61,323 nucleotides of DNA from Theionarchaea archaeon (GTDB lineage Archaea > Methanobacteriota_B > Thermococci > Methanofastidiosales > SZ-28-30), in contig JACVGT010000037.1 in the NCBI GenBank assembly GCA_018992685.1, positions 1 through 61,323 of the forward strand, written 5' to 3'. Numbering within the stretch: the first letter of the stretch is position 1; each line of letters opens with the position of its first letter. Under the pieces are notes generated by a model. That model made no database searches. It was not told where the DNA came from and was given only the letters and a program-made list of their open reading frames with translations. The position numbers and the translations under genes are program-made. This document shows positions 43,227 through 51,403 of this stretch, piece by piece.

Positions 43227-43438
43227 CTAGAATCCCTGTCCTCTCTAATCTCTTCCTCTACAGACTTCTCTCCTGGAGGTAATCTGTGAGCTTCTAACCA
43301 TGTCAATGTTCTCCGTGATCTTTCCTTTTTTAGTTCCCTGATCAGGATATCTCTGATGTATTCACTGGGATTATATCCCAACTCTTCTATCTCTTTCTTG
43401 ATTTTATCATCTACTCTAACAGATATTGTGACACTCAT
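43223..43438 (-). CDS. vapB: VapB-type ribbon-helix-helix antitoxin
   Basis: 71 residues. MSVTISVRVDDKIKKEIEELGYNPSEYIRDILIREL is a ribbon-helix-helix DNA-binding domain, followed by a charged tail (HRLPPGEKSVEEEIREDRDSR) that would wrap VapC. GTTTAAATTCC on the minus strand, about 35 bases upstream, is a plausible TATA box. The antitoxin precedes the toxin and probably autoregulates the pair. Confidence 0.88.
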   Translation of the reverse strand: MSVTISVRVDDKIKKEIEELGYNPSEYIRDILIRELKKERSRRTLTWLEAHRLPPGEKSVEEEIREDRDSR

Positions 43439-43497
43439 GGTTACACCCTTGTATACATGAATGCACACAGGAATTTAAACCTATCTGAGAAAGTCTC

Positions 43498-43590
43498 TCT
43501 TTGATATTGACTCTTGAATCCTCCGGTAACAGCATTTACTTCATATGCTCTAGGATAGTAAATACTCAACGGTTGCACGGCTTATCATTC
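43498..43590 (-). pseudogene. Relic of a metallo-beta-lactamase-fold gene
   Basis: Bases 43516-43590 align with 44239-44315 of the intact MBL-fold gene (for example shared GAATGATA at one end and GGATTC at the other, about 70 percent identical by eye). The relic is 2 bases shorter and carries stop codons where the intact gene encodes its HPGACEVEAV region. Weaker similarity continues to about 43498. It is a decayed fragment of a paralogue, without the HxHxDH metal motif. Confidence 0.6.
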
Positions 43591-43611
43591 CCTTCCTAAT
43601 CATTTTCGAAT

Positions 43612-43857
43612 ATGAATATTGGATCAAGTTCTGTACCAGTGAGCGGCCTTGGTTACTTTGATCCACCTGGGATTCTCACTGATGATAAAAGCTGTTATGT
43701 TGTCTGGTCCGCCGAACGGCACAGTGGAGAGAGTAGAAACTCTGATGTATACTGGGCAAAGGTGGACTTAACCGCGGATAATGTTCTGGTAGTGAAGATA
43801 TCGTCTGACCATGAGCAAGAGACGAATGGCTATGTATGTATAATAGTGTATTCATGA
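43612..43857 (+). pseudogene. Fragment of an exported beta-propeller (BNR-like) protein
   Basis: An open frame of 81 codons. The middle reads PPGILTDDKSCYVVWSAERH and SDVYWAKVDLTADN, which resembles one blade of the repeat-type beta-propellers of archaeal surface proteins (I.TD...YVVW...R.....D.YWAK.D). There is no signal peptide and no second repeat, and the 3' end overlaps the MBL gene on the other strand by 28 bases. It is best read as a surviving fragment of a larger gene; expression is doubtful. Confidence 0.35.
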
Positions 43858-44510
43858 GCCAGTCTGCCCAAGTAGTGTGCCTGCTCTTCTGATAGGTGAA
43901 CTTTGAGAATTTCCTCTTCTATATCTCCATATTTTGTGGTGAGCATCTCTTTTCTTTTCTTGGTCCAGGTGGCTTCTATAAAGGCGTGGTCTGCTCCTTT
44001 GACTAGTTCTTCCAGAGAACTGCAGTATGCTGAATCTCCAGTTACGGCCACTATTTTGCTTTTGAAGGTGATTCTATATCCCACTGCTGGCATGGGTGAG
44101 AGAACTCCCTGAGCTGTTGAGCCCGCATGGACAACGAAAAAGGGTTGCACAACAGCGTTTGAGACGGTGTAGAGGTTCCTATCTTCAACTACGGTTATTG
44201 TCATGGGATAGGTAATGGTATCCTGATAACAGGTTTTGAATCCTTTAATGACAGCTTCTACTTCACACGCTCCTGGATGAAAAATATTCAGAGGGGTCGT
44301 GCGACCTATCATTCGCAGATATCCCAGGAGAGAATGCAATCCACCCATATGGTCATAGTGGCCGTGGGTGATCAAGACTGTGTCTAATGTTTGGAAATTG
44401 TAGGATGCTGCAAGAAGGTCGCGGAGGGTTCCGTCCCCTACATCGACGAGTATGTTGTTCAAGAGCATTTGGGTGGCTATGCCGGCTCGTGAGAATAATA
44501 CGGGATTCAT
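43830..44510 (-). CDS. Metallo-beta-lactamase-fold hydrolase
   Basis: 226 residues. The metal-binding motif HGHYDH (H49, H51, D53, H54) is followed by VVHAGSTAQGVLSP and GDSAYCSSLEEL (metal-bridging Asp), the order of the RNase Z/ElaC-like branch. The last His may lie near HLSEEQAHYLG. It may act on a phosphodiester or thioester; the substrate is unknown. A diverged relic of a paralogue lies 240 bases downstream, so the locus once held two copies. Confidence 0.8.
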   Translation of the reverse strand: MNPVLFSRAGIATQMLLNNILVDVGDGTLRDLLAASYNFQTLDTVLITHGHYDHMGGLHSLLGYLRMIGRTTPLNIFHPGACEVEAVIKGFKTCYQDTITYPMTITVVEDRNLYTVSNAVVQPFFVVHAGSTAQGVLSPMPAVGYRITFKSKIVAVTGDSAYCSSLEELVKGADHAFIEATWTKKRKEMLTTKYGDIEEEILKVHLSEEQAHYLGRLAHEYTIIHT

Positions 44511-44820
44511 AGTACGATTCTCGATTGTGGTTTTTTAAGGTTGAGGGTAGGTTAGATCATTGGATTAGTTTCATGATTCCTGTCTTATACAGAGGTTGCA
44601 TATGCGCGATCTTGTCATTTAAAGAAACAATATACGGGCGAGTTTTATTCTCACTTTTTCAGGCTAATGCTTCAGTCTTCTCTAGGCGGCTAGCATGCAA
44701 AGTGAGGTGGAAGGAACACCCGCCATTACTACCTACCCTTAATGGAGAAACCTGAAAACCGGTAGACTTTTATAGCAAGATTCTAGAAGTTCGCTCATGC
44801 AAGAATACTGAGGTGAATTC
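44511..44820 (+). promoter_or_regulatory. Intergenic region with the promoter of the first membrane paralogue
   Basis: Bases 44750-44820 contain CCTGAAAACCGGTAGAC, the TATA box CTTTTATAG and the ribosome binding site GAGGTGAATTC directly before ATG 44821. Almost the same sequence precedes the second paralogue at 45713-45781. The rest, 44511-44749, shows nothing recognisable. Confidence 0.7.
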
Positions 44821-45582
44821 ATGAGAATTACATTCCAAGATGTCAAGTCAGCATTGCATTTTTCTTTCTGGGTTGTCGTGGTAATTGGGATTTCTTTTTT
44901 ATGGTTCATTACATTCAACTATTACGTATATGAGAGTGCACTTCCTTTTATTTGTGGCTGTGTCGTTGGATTACTCTCCGGACTATCTCCCCCTAGATCA
45001 TTTCTGGCTTGCTTTCTAGCATTTTTCATTATGGGCATATTCGGCACTTTCGATCCCAGGGATTTCTTCACATTCCTTGCTATCTTTTCCTTCCTGGGCA
45101 TTTTCTGTGGGTTAATTGCCTTTGCGTGCGCAGTGCTGAAGAGAGTCATTCTCAGATCAAGAACTGAACTACTTCACTTGGCTACCTGGCAGTGGGCAGT
45201 TCTCATAGGCGGAGCAGGGGCCTTTGGGGACTTTTTCCTTATTCCCTTTCGACACAATGCTGTTGTTCAAATGCACTATTTTGGCTTATTTCTAAAGTCT
45301 CTTCTGGTGTTCGCAGTAGGATTGTTTGCCATTGGTCTCTACGCAGGAGCCTACTATGACCATGAATACAAGACTTTGATAAGAGACATAACGAAGTTCT
45401 CAGTGGGCGGTCATCTTGTATTTCTTCTCTGCTTTATCATTCTCTTCCTTGTGAGACTCGTTTTCCAAGGAGACATACTATTCCTGCCTGTAATGGGTTT
45501 GCTGTTTCTCTTTCTGTTTGTGGGAACGAGACTGGGCTTTCAGATTTGGAAGAAACCTCATGAGTCGGATGTCGAGACTTGA
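44821..45582 (+). CDS. Polytopic membrane protein, tandem paralogue 1
   Basis: 253 residues with about seven hydrophobic helices and no recognised family. Features shared with the second copy include the start M.+TFQ+.KSALHF, ICGCVVGLLSGLSPPRSFLACFL, a short RVILRSRTELLHLATWQWAVLIGGAGAFGDFFLIP and a C-terminal GTRLGFQ. Conserved CGC and short charged loops occur between TM helices. Each copy has its own nearly identical promoter. A transport or sensor function cannot be read from sequence. Confidence 0.75.
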   Translation: MRITFQDVKSALHFSFWVVVVIGISFLWFITFNYYVYESALPFICGCVVGLLSGLSPPRSFLACFLAFFIMGIFGTFDPRDFFTFLAIFSFLGIFCGLIAFACAVLKRVILRSRTELLHLATWQWAVLIGGAGAFGDFFLIPFRHNAVVQMHYFGLFLKSLLVFAVGLFAIGLYAGAYYDHEYKTLIRDITKFSVGGHLVFLLCFIILFLVRLVFQGDILFLPVMGLLFLFLFVGTRLGFQIWKKPHESDVET

Positions 45583-45589
45583 ATGCGAG

Positions 45590-45690
45590 GCATGTGATTC
45601 TGGAAAGACTCATTCTCTTCCCTCACGAAAGTGACATCTCTCGCTCTTCCCGTCATTGGAACAGGGACAAGACTCCTTGGCTTGTTTCTT
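45590..45690 (+). pseudogene. 3'-end relic of a third membrane-protein copy
   Basis: Bases 45590-45670 align with 46409-46488, the end of paralogue 2 (both begin CAT.TG..TTCTGGAAAGA.TCATTCT, about 75 percent identical by eye). Translated in register it gives FWKDSF and then VIGTGTRLLG, mixing features of both paralogues. It has no start or promoter and runs into a stop near 45700. It is the tail of a deleted third copy lying between the two intact genes. Confidence 0.6.
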
Positions 45691-45712
45691 CTGCTCCATG
45701 AACGCCTGAAAG

Positions 45713-45781
45713 CCTGAAAACCGGTAAACTTTTATAGTGGGGTATTGAAGTCTGTTCACGCAAGAGCATTGAGGTGAATTC
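45713..45781 (+). repeat. Duplicated promoter of paralogue 2
   Basis: The stretch repeats 44750-44820: CCTGAAAACCGGTAAAC, TATA box CTTTTATAG, then GCAAGA.CATTGAGGTGAATTC ending at ATG 45782. The spacing between boxes is the same, so both genes should share regulation. The CCGGT beside the TATA box may be part of a TFB-recognition or operator element. Confidence 0.75.
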
Positions 45782-46513
45782 ATGCATGTCACATTTCAGG
45801 AAACAAAATCCGCACTGTATTTCGGCTTCTGGATTCTCTTTGTGATTGGAGTAATGATTTGGTGGTTTCGCACATTCTTTGATTTCATGTACGAGATTGC
45901 TCTCCCACTGATATGTGGCTGTACTGTCGGTGTGCTCTCGGGATTGTCTCCAGCCAGATTGTTTCTGGCTTGTTTCCTTGGATTTTCTATTGTGGCCATT
46001 TTGATTACTTTAACTTCTGAGGATGTTTTTTGGTTCTTTCTACTTCTAGGCATATCTTGCGGTCTTATTGCACTGGCATGTGCTATGTTGCGAAGAATCA
46101 TCCTTCGATCAAAGACCGAACTCCCCTCTCTAGCAACATGGCAGTGGGCGGTCCTCATTGGCGGGGCCAGTGCACTTGGCGACTTTCTTCTCATTCCAGA
46201 TTCGTATACTGCAGTTGTCCAATTTCACCTTAGCCGGTTGTTTGCTGAGGTCTTGACAGCAATTATGATAGGATTGGCTGGACTAGGTTTATCCTTAGGA
46301 GCTTTCTGCAACTTCGAGCGCCAGAGTCTTGTCAAGAACGTGCTGAAATTCTCATTGGGGGGACACACACTTTTCCTCTTATATTGTGGCTTTCGTCTGG
46401 CCACGGGACATATGTTCTGGAAAGATTCATTCTTTTTTCCTGTGATATTGATATCTCTTACTGTTCTCGTCATAGGAGCAAAGACAGGATATCGATTCAA
46501 AATAAATATGTAA
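45782..46513 (+). CDS. Polytopic membrane protein, tandem paralogue 2
   Basis: 243 residues, clearly homologous to the gene at 44821 over its whole length: FGFWILFVIGVMIWWFRTFF, ICGCTVGVLSGLSPARLFLACFLGF, RIILRSKTELPSLATWQWAVLIGGASALGDFLLIP. It has about seven TM helices. Identity by eye is roughly 45-50 percent, so the duplication is not recent, although the promoters remain almost identical. Function unknown. Confidence 0.75.
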   Translation: MHVTFQETKSALYFGFWILFVIGVMIWWFRTFFDFMYEIALPLICGCTVGVLSGLSPARLFLACFLGFSIVAILITLTSEDVFWFFLLLGISCGLIALACAMLRRIILRSKTELPSLATWQWAVLIGGASALGDFLLIPDSYTAVVQFHLSRLFAEVLTAIMIGLAGLGLSLGAFCNFERQSLVKNVLKFSLGGHTLFLLYCGFRLATGHMFWKDSFFFPVILISLTVLVIGAKTGYRFKINM

Positions 46514-46585
46514 GAAGTGCTAATTGATATCAGTACATTCATCTGCAGTTTCTCTTGTCCCTCTAGTTGATTTCAAGAGATTGAT

Positions 46586-49500
46586 TCAATCCATGCATAT
46601 TTCCTCGAAAGCGTATTGGAAGATTCCTTTCCTTGTTTGAAGGATAACAATGAGGACTCCTTGTTTATTGTCTTCGGTTCCTTTCGCAGTAAGCTGGGTA
46701 TAGCCCTTGGCTCTGTGGTAGATCAAATGTATCCTAGTATCTCCAATTAGTAAGAACTGATTGAGTCTCTTGATGCTGCTTCCTTCGATAAGGTACTCGA
46801 TTTTCAATTGATTCTCCGGAAGAGATACTGGCTGGCTATTGTATTTCAAATTTACGATTTCTGCCTTGATTTCCCTGCCTACACTTTGGATTTCTACTGC
46901 AAGTTCTGTTGTGTTTCCTGCGTCATCAGTGAGGGTATAGGTGCGAATCTTTCTATTCTTCGAACTTTCCTCATCAATGAAGATTTTTGTAGAAGATAGA
47001 TTGTCCACCCCTCGAACTTTCACATCCTCACTGGAGATATCAAAGAAGAGTTCAGCTTCAGGTGGGGTGCGGTCCAGGAGATACTGAATGGATAGTTCGT
47101 TGTTTGATTCCGATGTCTCATCAATTGAATTATCGGGGTCCACACTGACAAGAAAAGTATAGAAGCCATCAGGGAGTGAACAGTGAATGGAAGCAGGAGT
47201 GGTCTCCCCAGGAGATATAGACACAATTTGCTCTCCCAGAAAGATTCTCTCAGAGGAAGAACCTGCAAAGAACTGAATTTTCGCACTGTCTGCAGAGAGA
47301 AGTCCCTTATTTGAAACCGATGCGGTGACAGCAATTTCCTCCTGGCGTACTGGGGATACTGTTATCTCCTCAGGTGTCAATTCTGCCCGTGAAGAAGCAG
47401 TGAGTGATATATCAGCTGTCATGTCGTCATCTTCAAAGGATGTAGCTTCAACGCGGACGGTATAATCCTGAACTGGTATGTTTGAGGGACTAGTGACTCT
47501 CAATAGAATGGTGGCAGATTCCCCCGAATTTAGCGATATCACTTCAGATGAGAGTGCATGTGACCAGGTGAAAGGCGTATCCACCTCCAGGATAAAGGTA
47601 GACGGCTCTCCTTCGTTGACGAGAGTGAGTTCATAGATCATCTCTTCGCCCACTCGAAGAGGGTTGATGGGGGACTGGCTGGATAGCTCTACGGATACAG
47701 GCAAAACAGTAAAATCAGTAGTCCCATCACTATCTGTATCAACACTTAGTGATAGATCTGATCTTAAGTCAAGCACTCCCCTAGTAGAAACAGTCACTGG
47801 AACATCTCTATATTTCACTGTCTTTGTGGTATTCCAGAGGCTTGTGACACAGACCAGGTCAAGAGTTCCCTCACCTGTACCAGCTACTTCTACCTGGTAC
47901 TGATCAATTCCTTGGATGATGTAGAACTCTTCTTCATCACAATCTTGAACACAGGCATTTGGGATCTCCTGCACGAATTCCCCATTTACAATCCCCAGCC
48001 TCTGTCCACGGCTATTGACAATAAGCATGTCAACAGGACAGGAGAGGGAAAAAAGGGTGTAAGGACTTTCGATAGTCTGTGGACTGTTGTGATAATGAGT
48101 GAAAGCCCATTCTAGAGGATTGTTCCAAATATCTTCGTGACACATAGGACCGTAGGGACCCGATTCCCACATCCAACATCCAAAATTGTAAGTATTAAAA
48201 CGTGACTCGGCCGGTTCTCCAACAAGGACTCCCCAATTTCCTCTAAACCATAACCAGGATTGGTTTGTTAGGGTAGATATTCCTGACATTACTCCTTTCC
48301 AGCCGTCATCAGATGTCTCATCCACATCCAAAAAGCCAAAAGAGCCTTCACTGAAATATTCTCTGTGAGACCCCCTTGCCACATAGATTGCAGGATGAGT
48401 ACCTTTCTTTTCTATCTCTTCCCAAAGACGATATTCAGCATCATCATCCCTAGAAATACACAGTCCAATGGGGTTCTTGGTCTGTTTATCCAGAAGTACT
48501 TGAGCTACCTCCCAGTCTCCTTCATGATCAATGTAGCGATCATCGAATATATAGAAGAACCAGTACTGAATTATAATATACTCCACCCTCTCATATCCAA
48601 AACAATCGACTCTGCAGTATACGTGTCGATCACTGGTCTGTTCATTTATGAGGGAAGCGTCTATCCCGCAGTGCTCGTGATTCAAATCCAGAAAGTGGTC
48701 GGGGGTAGGGTGTATGGAAAGGACCTCCAGTTTTTCTGAAGTGTCAGCTGCTTGAGCGAATTCAAGGATTTCTACTCTACTGGTTTCACTGTCTCCAGCA
48801 AGTTCATATCGCCACAACGTTGAATTCTCCAACATGGTTTCCACAGGGGTTGGGAAGAACTTTTCTTCTTCGCCAATTCCCCCGTAAAAGTACATATATG
48901 GACTGTACATCTGGATGAGATCATCGATTTCCTCTTCCGGGATTTCACAGGAAAATCTACCCCTATGCTTCACTTCGAACTCAAAAGTCTGGGGTACATA
49001 GCATACATCGTACTCATCAAAAGGATGGATTTCCACGTGGTAAATCCCTGCAACTGTGGGAGTGTAAGAAGCTTCATAGACACCGGGAGATACCTCCTCC
49101 CACTCCAGATCATCTGAATGATCTTCGCGGGTCACCTTACCTGAAATACCAGAAACGGGATTTCCACCATCATCTGTGGCCGTAGCTGTCATGTGGACAG
49201 TCTCATTCTCTTCATAGACTGGGGGATTTCTGTCAAACTGTAAGGTAATACACCCTCCATAACAGACCTCAAACGTCGTGGAAGCATCAGCATCATTATA
49301 TAAAGCTTTCTCAGCAGTCACGGAAATGTGGTACCTCCCCTCCATGGGAATAGTATGCCAGCTGCATTCATACTGTTCTTCCTCCTGGTTCCAGGTCCAC
49401 ATCCCTGGAGGCATTTCCTCTTCTGTTTCATCTGGCAAGACGACTGTCCCTGTTATGGTATCGACCTGGATTCTCTTCCCTGTGAATTGGTCAGTGACAT

Positions 49501-50083
49501 ACAGGATGACCTGTGTGGAAGTGGGTGGTTCATAGAATTCATCCACTGTCTCCAGGTGGGCATCCATTACCGGACCCGTCCCATCATCGTAGAAGTACCA
49601 GATCCAGACATCATTACCAATGTGGAAAGAAGGAGAGGTCACCAAATAGGTCCCCGGGGGTACATATGTCAGGGGAAGCGCTTGTGGCACATAGTACGGA
49701 TCATCATAATAACGAACATAAATCACGTCAGCTTCATACAAGATAGGTGTACAACCTGTGCAGTGCTCAACACACTGAGTATCAGGGTATTCACGAAAGT
49801 GGAGAATTCCTCCTTTCTCTTCGTGGGTAGAAACACCAAAAACCCAGACACCTCGATCTTCCATTAAAGATCCCCCTATGGTAAGGCGGGGGACCCATCC
49901 CTCCTCGCGACACATAGTTCCGCACAGACATTCTGGAGCTTCCATAACCCACCAGTTGTCAGGGATGTAGGGCCTCTTGTAATATGCCCTGTTCCCAAAA
50001 GGCACTGGGCTCACCTGAGAGGACAGCACGCAGCAAAGTGTTATCGTCAAAATAGCTACCATGAACAGCAAGACCTTCCTCAT
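46586..50083 (-). CDS. Very large exported multidomain protein with a Vps62-like domain
   Basis: 1165 residues with a signal peptide (about 1-22). In order: a cysteine-containing N-terminal region (ECLCGTMC), two Ig/macroglobulin-like stretches (about 180-380, for example TQVILYVTDQFTGKRIQVDTI), a Vps62/DUF946-like domain about 490-585 (YWFFYIFDD, then HEGDWEVAQVLLD and HPAIYVARGSHREYF), a NEW3-like stretch about 815-900 (EMIYELTLVNEGE, SGESATILLRVTSP) and a CARDB domain about 912-1000 (NKGLLSADSAKIQFF, DETSESNNELSIQY). No C-terminal anchor or sorting motif is seen. It is a secreted or surface protein; CARDB and NEW3 imply binding or adhesion. The biochemical role is unknown. Confidence 0.75.
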   Translation of the reverse strand: MRKVLLFMVAILTITLCCVLSSQVSPVPFGNRAYYKRPYIPDNWWVMEAPECLCGTMCREEGWVPRLTIGGSLMEDRGVWVFGVSTHEEKGGILHFREYPDTQCVEHCTGCTPILYEADVIYVRYYDDPYYVPQALPLTYVPPGTYLVTSPSFHIGNDVWIWYFYDDGTGPVMDAHLETVDEFYEPPTSTQVILYVTDQFTGKRIQVDTITGTVVLPDETEEEMPPGMWTWNQEEEQYECSWHTIPMEGRYHISVTAEKALYNDADASTTFEVCYGGCITLQFDRNPPVYEENETVHMTATATDDGGNPVSGISGKVTREDHSDDLEWEEVSPGVYEASYTPTVAGIYHVEIHPFDEYDVCYVPQTFEFEVKHRGRFSCEIPEEEIDDLIQMYSPYMYFYGGIGEEEKFFPTPVETMLENSTLWRYELAGDSETSRVEILEFAQAADTSEKLEVLSIHPTPDHFLDLNHEHCGIDASLINEQTSDRHVYCRVDCFGYERVEYIIIQYWFFYIFDDRYIDHEGDWEVAQVLLDKQTKNPIGLCISRDDDAEYRLWEEIEKKGTHPAIYVARGSHREYFSEGSFGFLDVDETSDDGWKGVMSGISTLTNQSWLWFRGNWGVLVGEPAESRFNTYNFGCWMWESGPYGPMCHEDIWNNPLEWAFTHYHNSPQTIESPYTLFSLSCPVDMLIVNSRGQRLGIVNGEFVQEIPNACVQDCDEEEFYIIQGIDQYQVEVAGTGEGTLDLVCVTSLWNTTKTVKYRDVPVTVSTRGVLDLRSDLSLSVDTDSDGTTDFTVLPVSVELSSQSPINPLRVGEEMIYELTLVNEGEPSTFILEVDTPFTWSHALSSEVISLNSGESATILLRVTSPSNIPVQDYTVRVEATSFEDDDMTADISLTASSRAELTPEEITVSPVRQEEIAVTASVSNKGLLSADSAKIQFFAGSSSERIFLGEQIVSISPGETTPASIHCSLPDGFYTFLVSVDPDNSIDETSESNNELSIQYLLDRTPPEAELFFDISSEDVKVRGVDNLSSTKIFIDEESSKNRKIRTYTLTDDAGNTTELAVEIQSVGREIKAEIVNLKYNSQPVSLPENQLKIEYLIEGSSIKRLNQFLLIGDTRIHLIYHRAKGYTQLTAKGTEDNKQGVLIVILQTRKGIFQYAFEEICMD

Positions 50084-50427
50084 GGTCTCACTCTCCCATT
50101 TCTCACATCAATACACTCAAGAAGGATGTCACAACCACACCCACTTATTCCATTCCATGGACCTGCAACCATTTCATCACCATAACAGAACAATTGCCAT
50201 CTCTATATAAATCTTTGTAACACTGGTCTTCAGCGATAGTTTTAGCGTCTCAAATCATCTGATTTCCTCATTCCTTTCACCTGGTTAGTATCCCATCTAT
50301 CACAAAGGTTGAACCCTGTAAATCTGAAAAAACCGGTGGACTCCCTTGAACCCTGTGCGCGCGCCGGAGTCAGTCCCCGAGTGATTGGGTGAGGCAGAAG
50401 TCCGAAGGAAAAAGTGAGAGAACTTCT
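50084..50427. other. Intergenic region with a promoter and a GC-rich segment
   Basis: On the minus strand ATTTATATAGAG (about 50203-50211) is a likely promoter of the exported-protein gene, with a leader near 95 bases. Bases 50336-50400 are unusually GC-rich (GTGCGCGCGCCGG) and contain GACTCC/GGAGTC inverted repeats about 28 bases apart, so they could form a small structured RNA or hairpin. No known RNA family is recognised. Confidence 0.4.
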
Positions 50428-51252
50428 TCAGGGGAATGACCCTGTGTCCCTGTCCAGTTCATCAACAGTGAGTCCCCTTCTCCTCAATTCTCTCAAATAT
50501 GGGTTGATGCCAACCATATCTGATGCAATATGTCCTGAAATAATGAGGTTTCCCTTCCCATAGTCTTGAAGTTTCTTCAAATCCCCTGGACTAATATGGA
50601 TATACACCACTGTCCCAATGCCATGGTCAAAATACGCTCTGGCCACACTGTAGCCTCCATTGGTTCCTGCTCCGTGGGCCACTACGACCTTACCTGCCTT
50701 ATCATCCAGATTGCCCACAGGAACCATGATCTCAGTAGTTGCCCTCTGAAACTCCTCCAGCCCCAGTAACGCATCCACCACGTCCTGCACCGTTCCCGAT
50801 TTATCCACCGAGTCTCGGATGGCCTGGTCCATGATTCGTCGTCCCAATTCATCCAACGGGTTGTGAATATTGAGGTAGGGGATCCCTAGCAATTCTGCCA
50901 CTGAGGGGGCATGATAGAGATTCCGGGAGTGGTTTGCCACTCTCGCTGTCTCTACCAGCGGGCTGACAGCCTCTTCTGCAAGTTCTTCCGGTACTCCTGC
51001 ATTCATCAAGAGAGTCTTATGCTTCCACAAAACCTCATGGTACTGTGCAAAGGCCCTCCCTCCCTGGGGATGATGAGCCAGGCAGCAGTCATATCCCAAT
51101 CCGTGGGCCATAATCAATTCAGGGACGCCCAGATCCACTCCGAACAGAATCCTCCTGATGTGGTCCCCTTTAACGTATACTGCAGAATCTCCGGGTATCT
51201 CTGAGAATCCCACCATATCCAGAGCAATCTGCATCAGTTCTTCAGTATTCAT
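50428..51252 (-). CDS. NIF3/DUF34-like metal-dependent protein
   Basis: 274 residues. LFGVDLGVPELIMAHGLGYDCCLAHHPQGG recalls the Nif3 pattern where two metals are bound by HH and later acidic residues, and the C-terminal LIISGHIASDMVGINPYLRELRRRGL matches the family's GH...D..G...L...L. Nif3-like proteins are implicated in GTP cyclohydrolase-like or metal-insertion chemistry but lack a settled function. AGGAGGAACG before ATG 51252 decides the start over an in-frame extension of 18 codons. Confidence 0.6.
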   Translation of the reverse strand: MNTEELMQIALDMVGFSEIPGDSAVYVKGDHIRRILFGVDLGVPELIMAHGLGYDCCLAHHPQGGRAFAQYHEVLWKHKTLLMNAGVPEELAEEAVSPLVETARVANHSRNLYHAPSVAELLGIPYLNIHNPLDELGRRIMDQAIRDSVDKSGTVQDVVDALLGLEEFQRATTEIMVPVGNLDDKAGKVVVAHGAGTNGGYSVARAYFDHGIGTVVYIHISPGDLKKLQDYGKGNLIISGHIASDMVGINPYLRELRRRGLTVDELDRDTGSFP

Positions 51253-51403
51253 AATCGTTCCTCCTGGAAAGATGACGCAGAACCATGTCTTCACTGCACG
51301 GATCATGTTTATAAAAGTTGTGTCCCCCTTCCTCCGGGAGGCAAGAAGGAATTCTGCCCTTCCATTCGTAACCCTCTATCCCTGTTGTCGTGTCAATCCA
51401 CGG

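Noticed and set aside
50321-50341. CTGAAAAAACCGGTGGACT, similar to the element before the membrane paralogues
   Set aside because: There is no TATA box after it and no gene at the right distance, so the match is probably chance.
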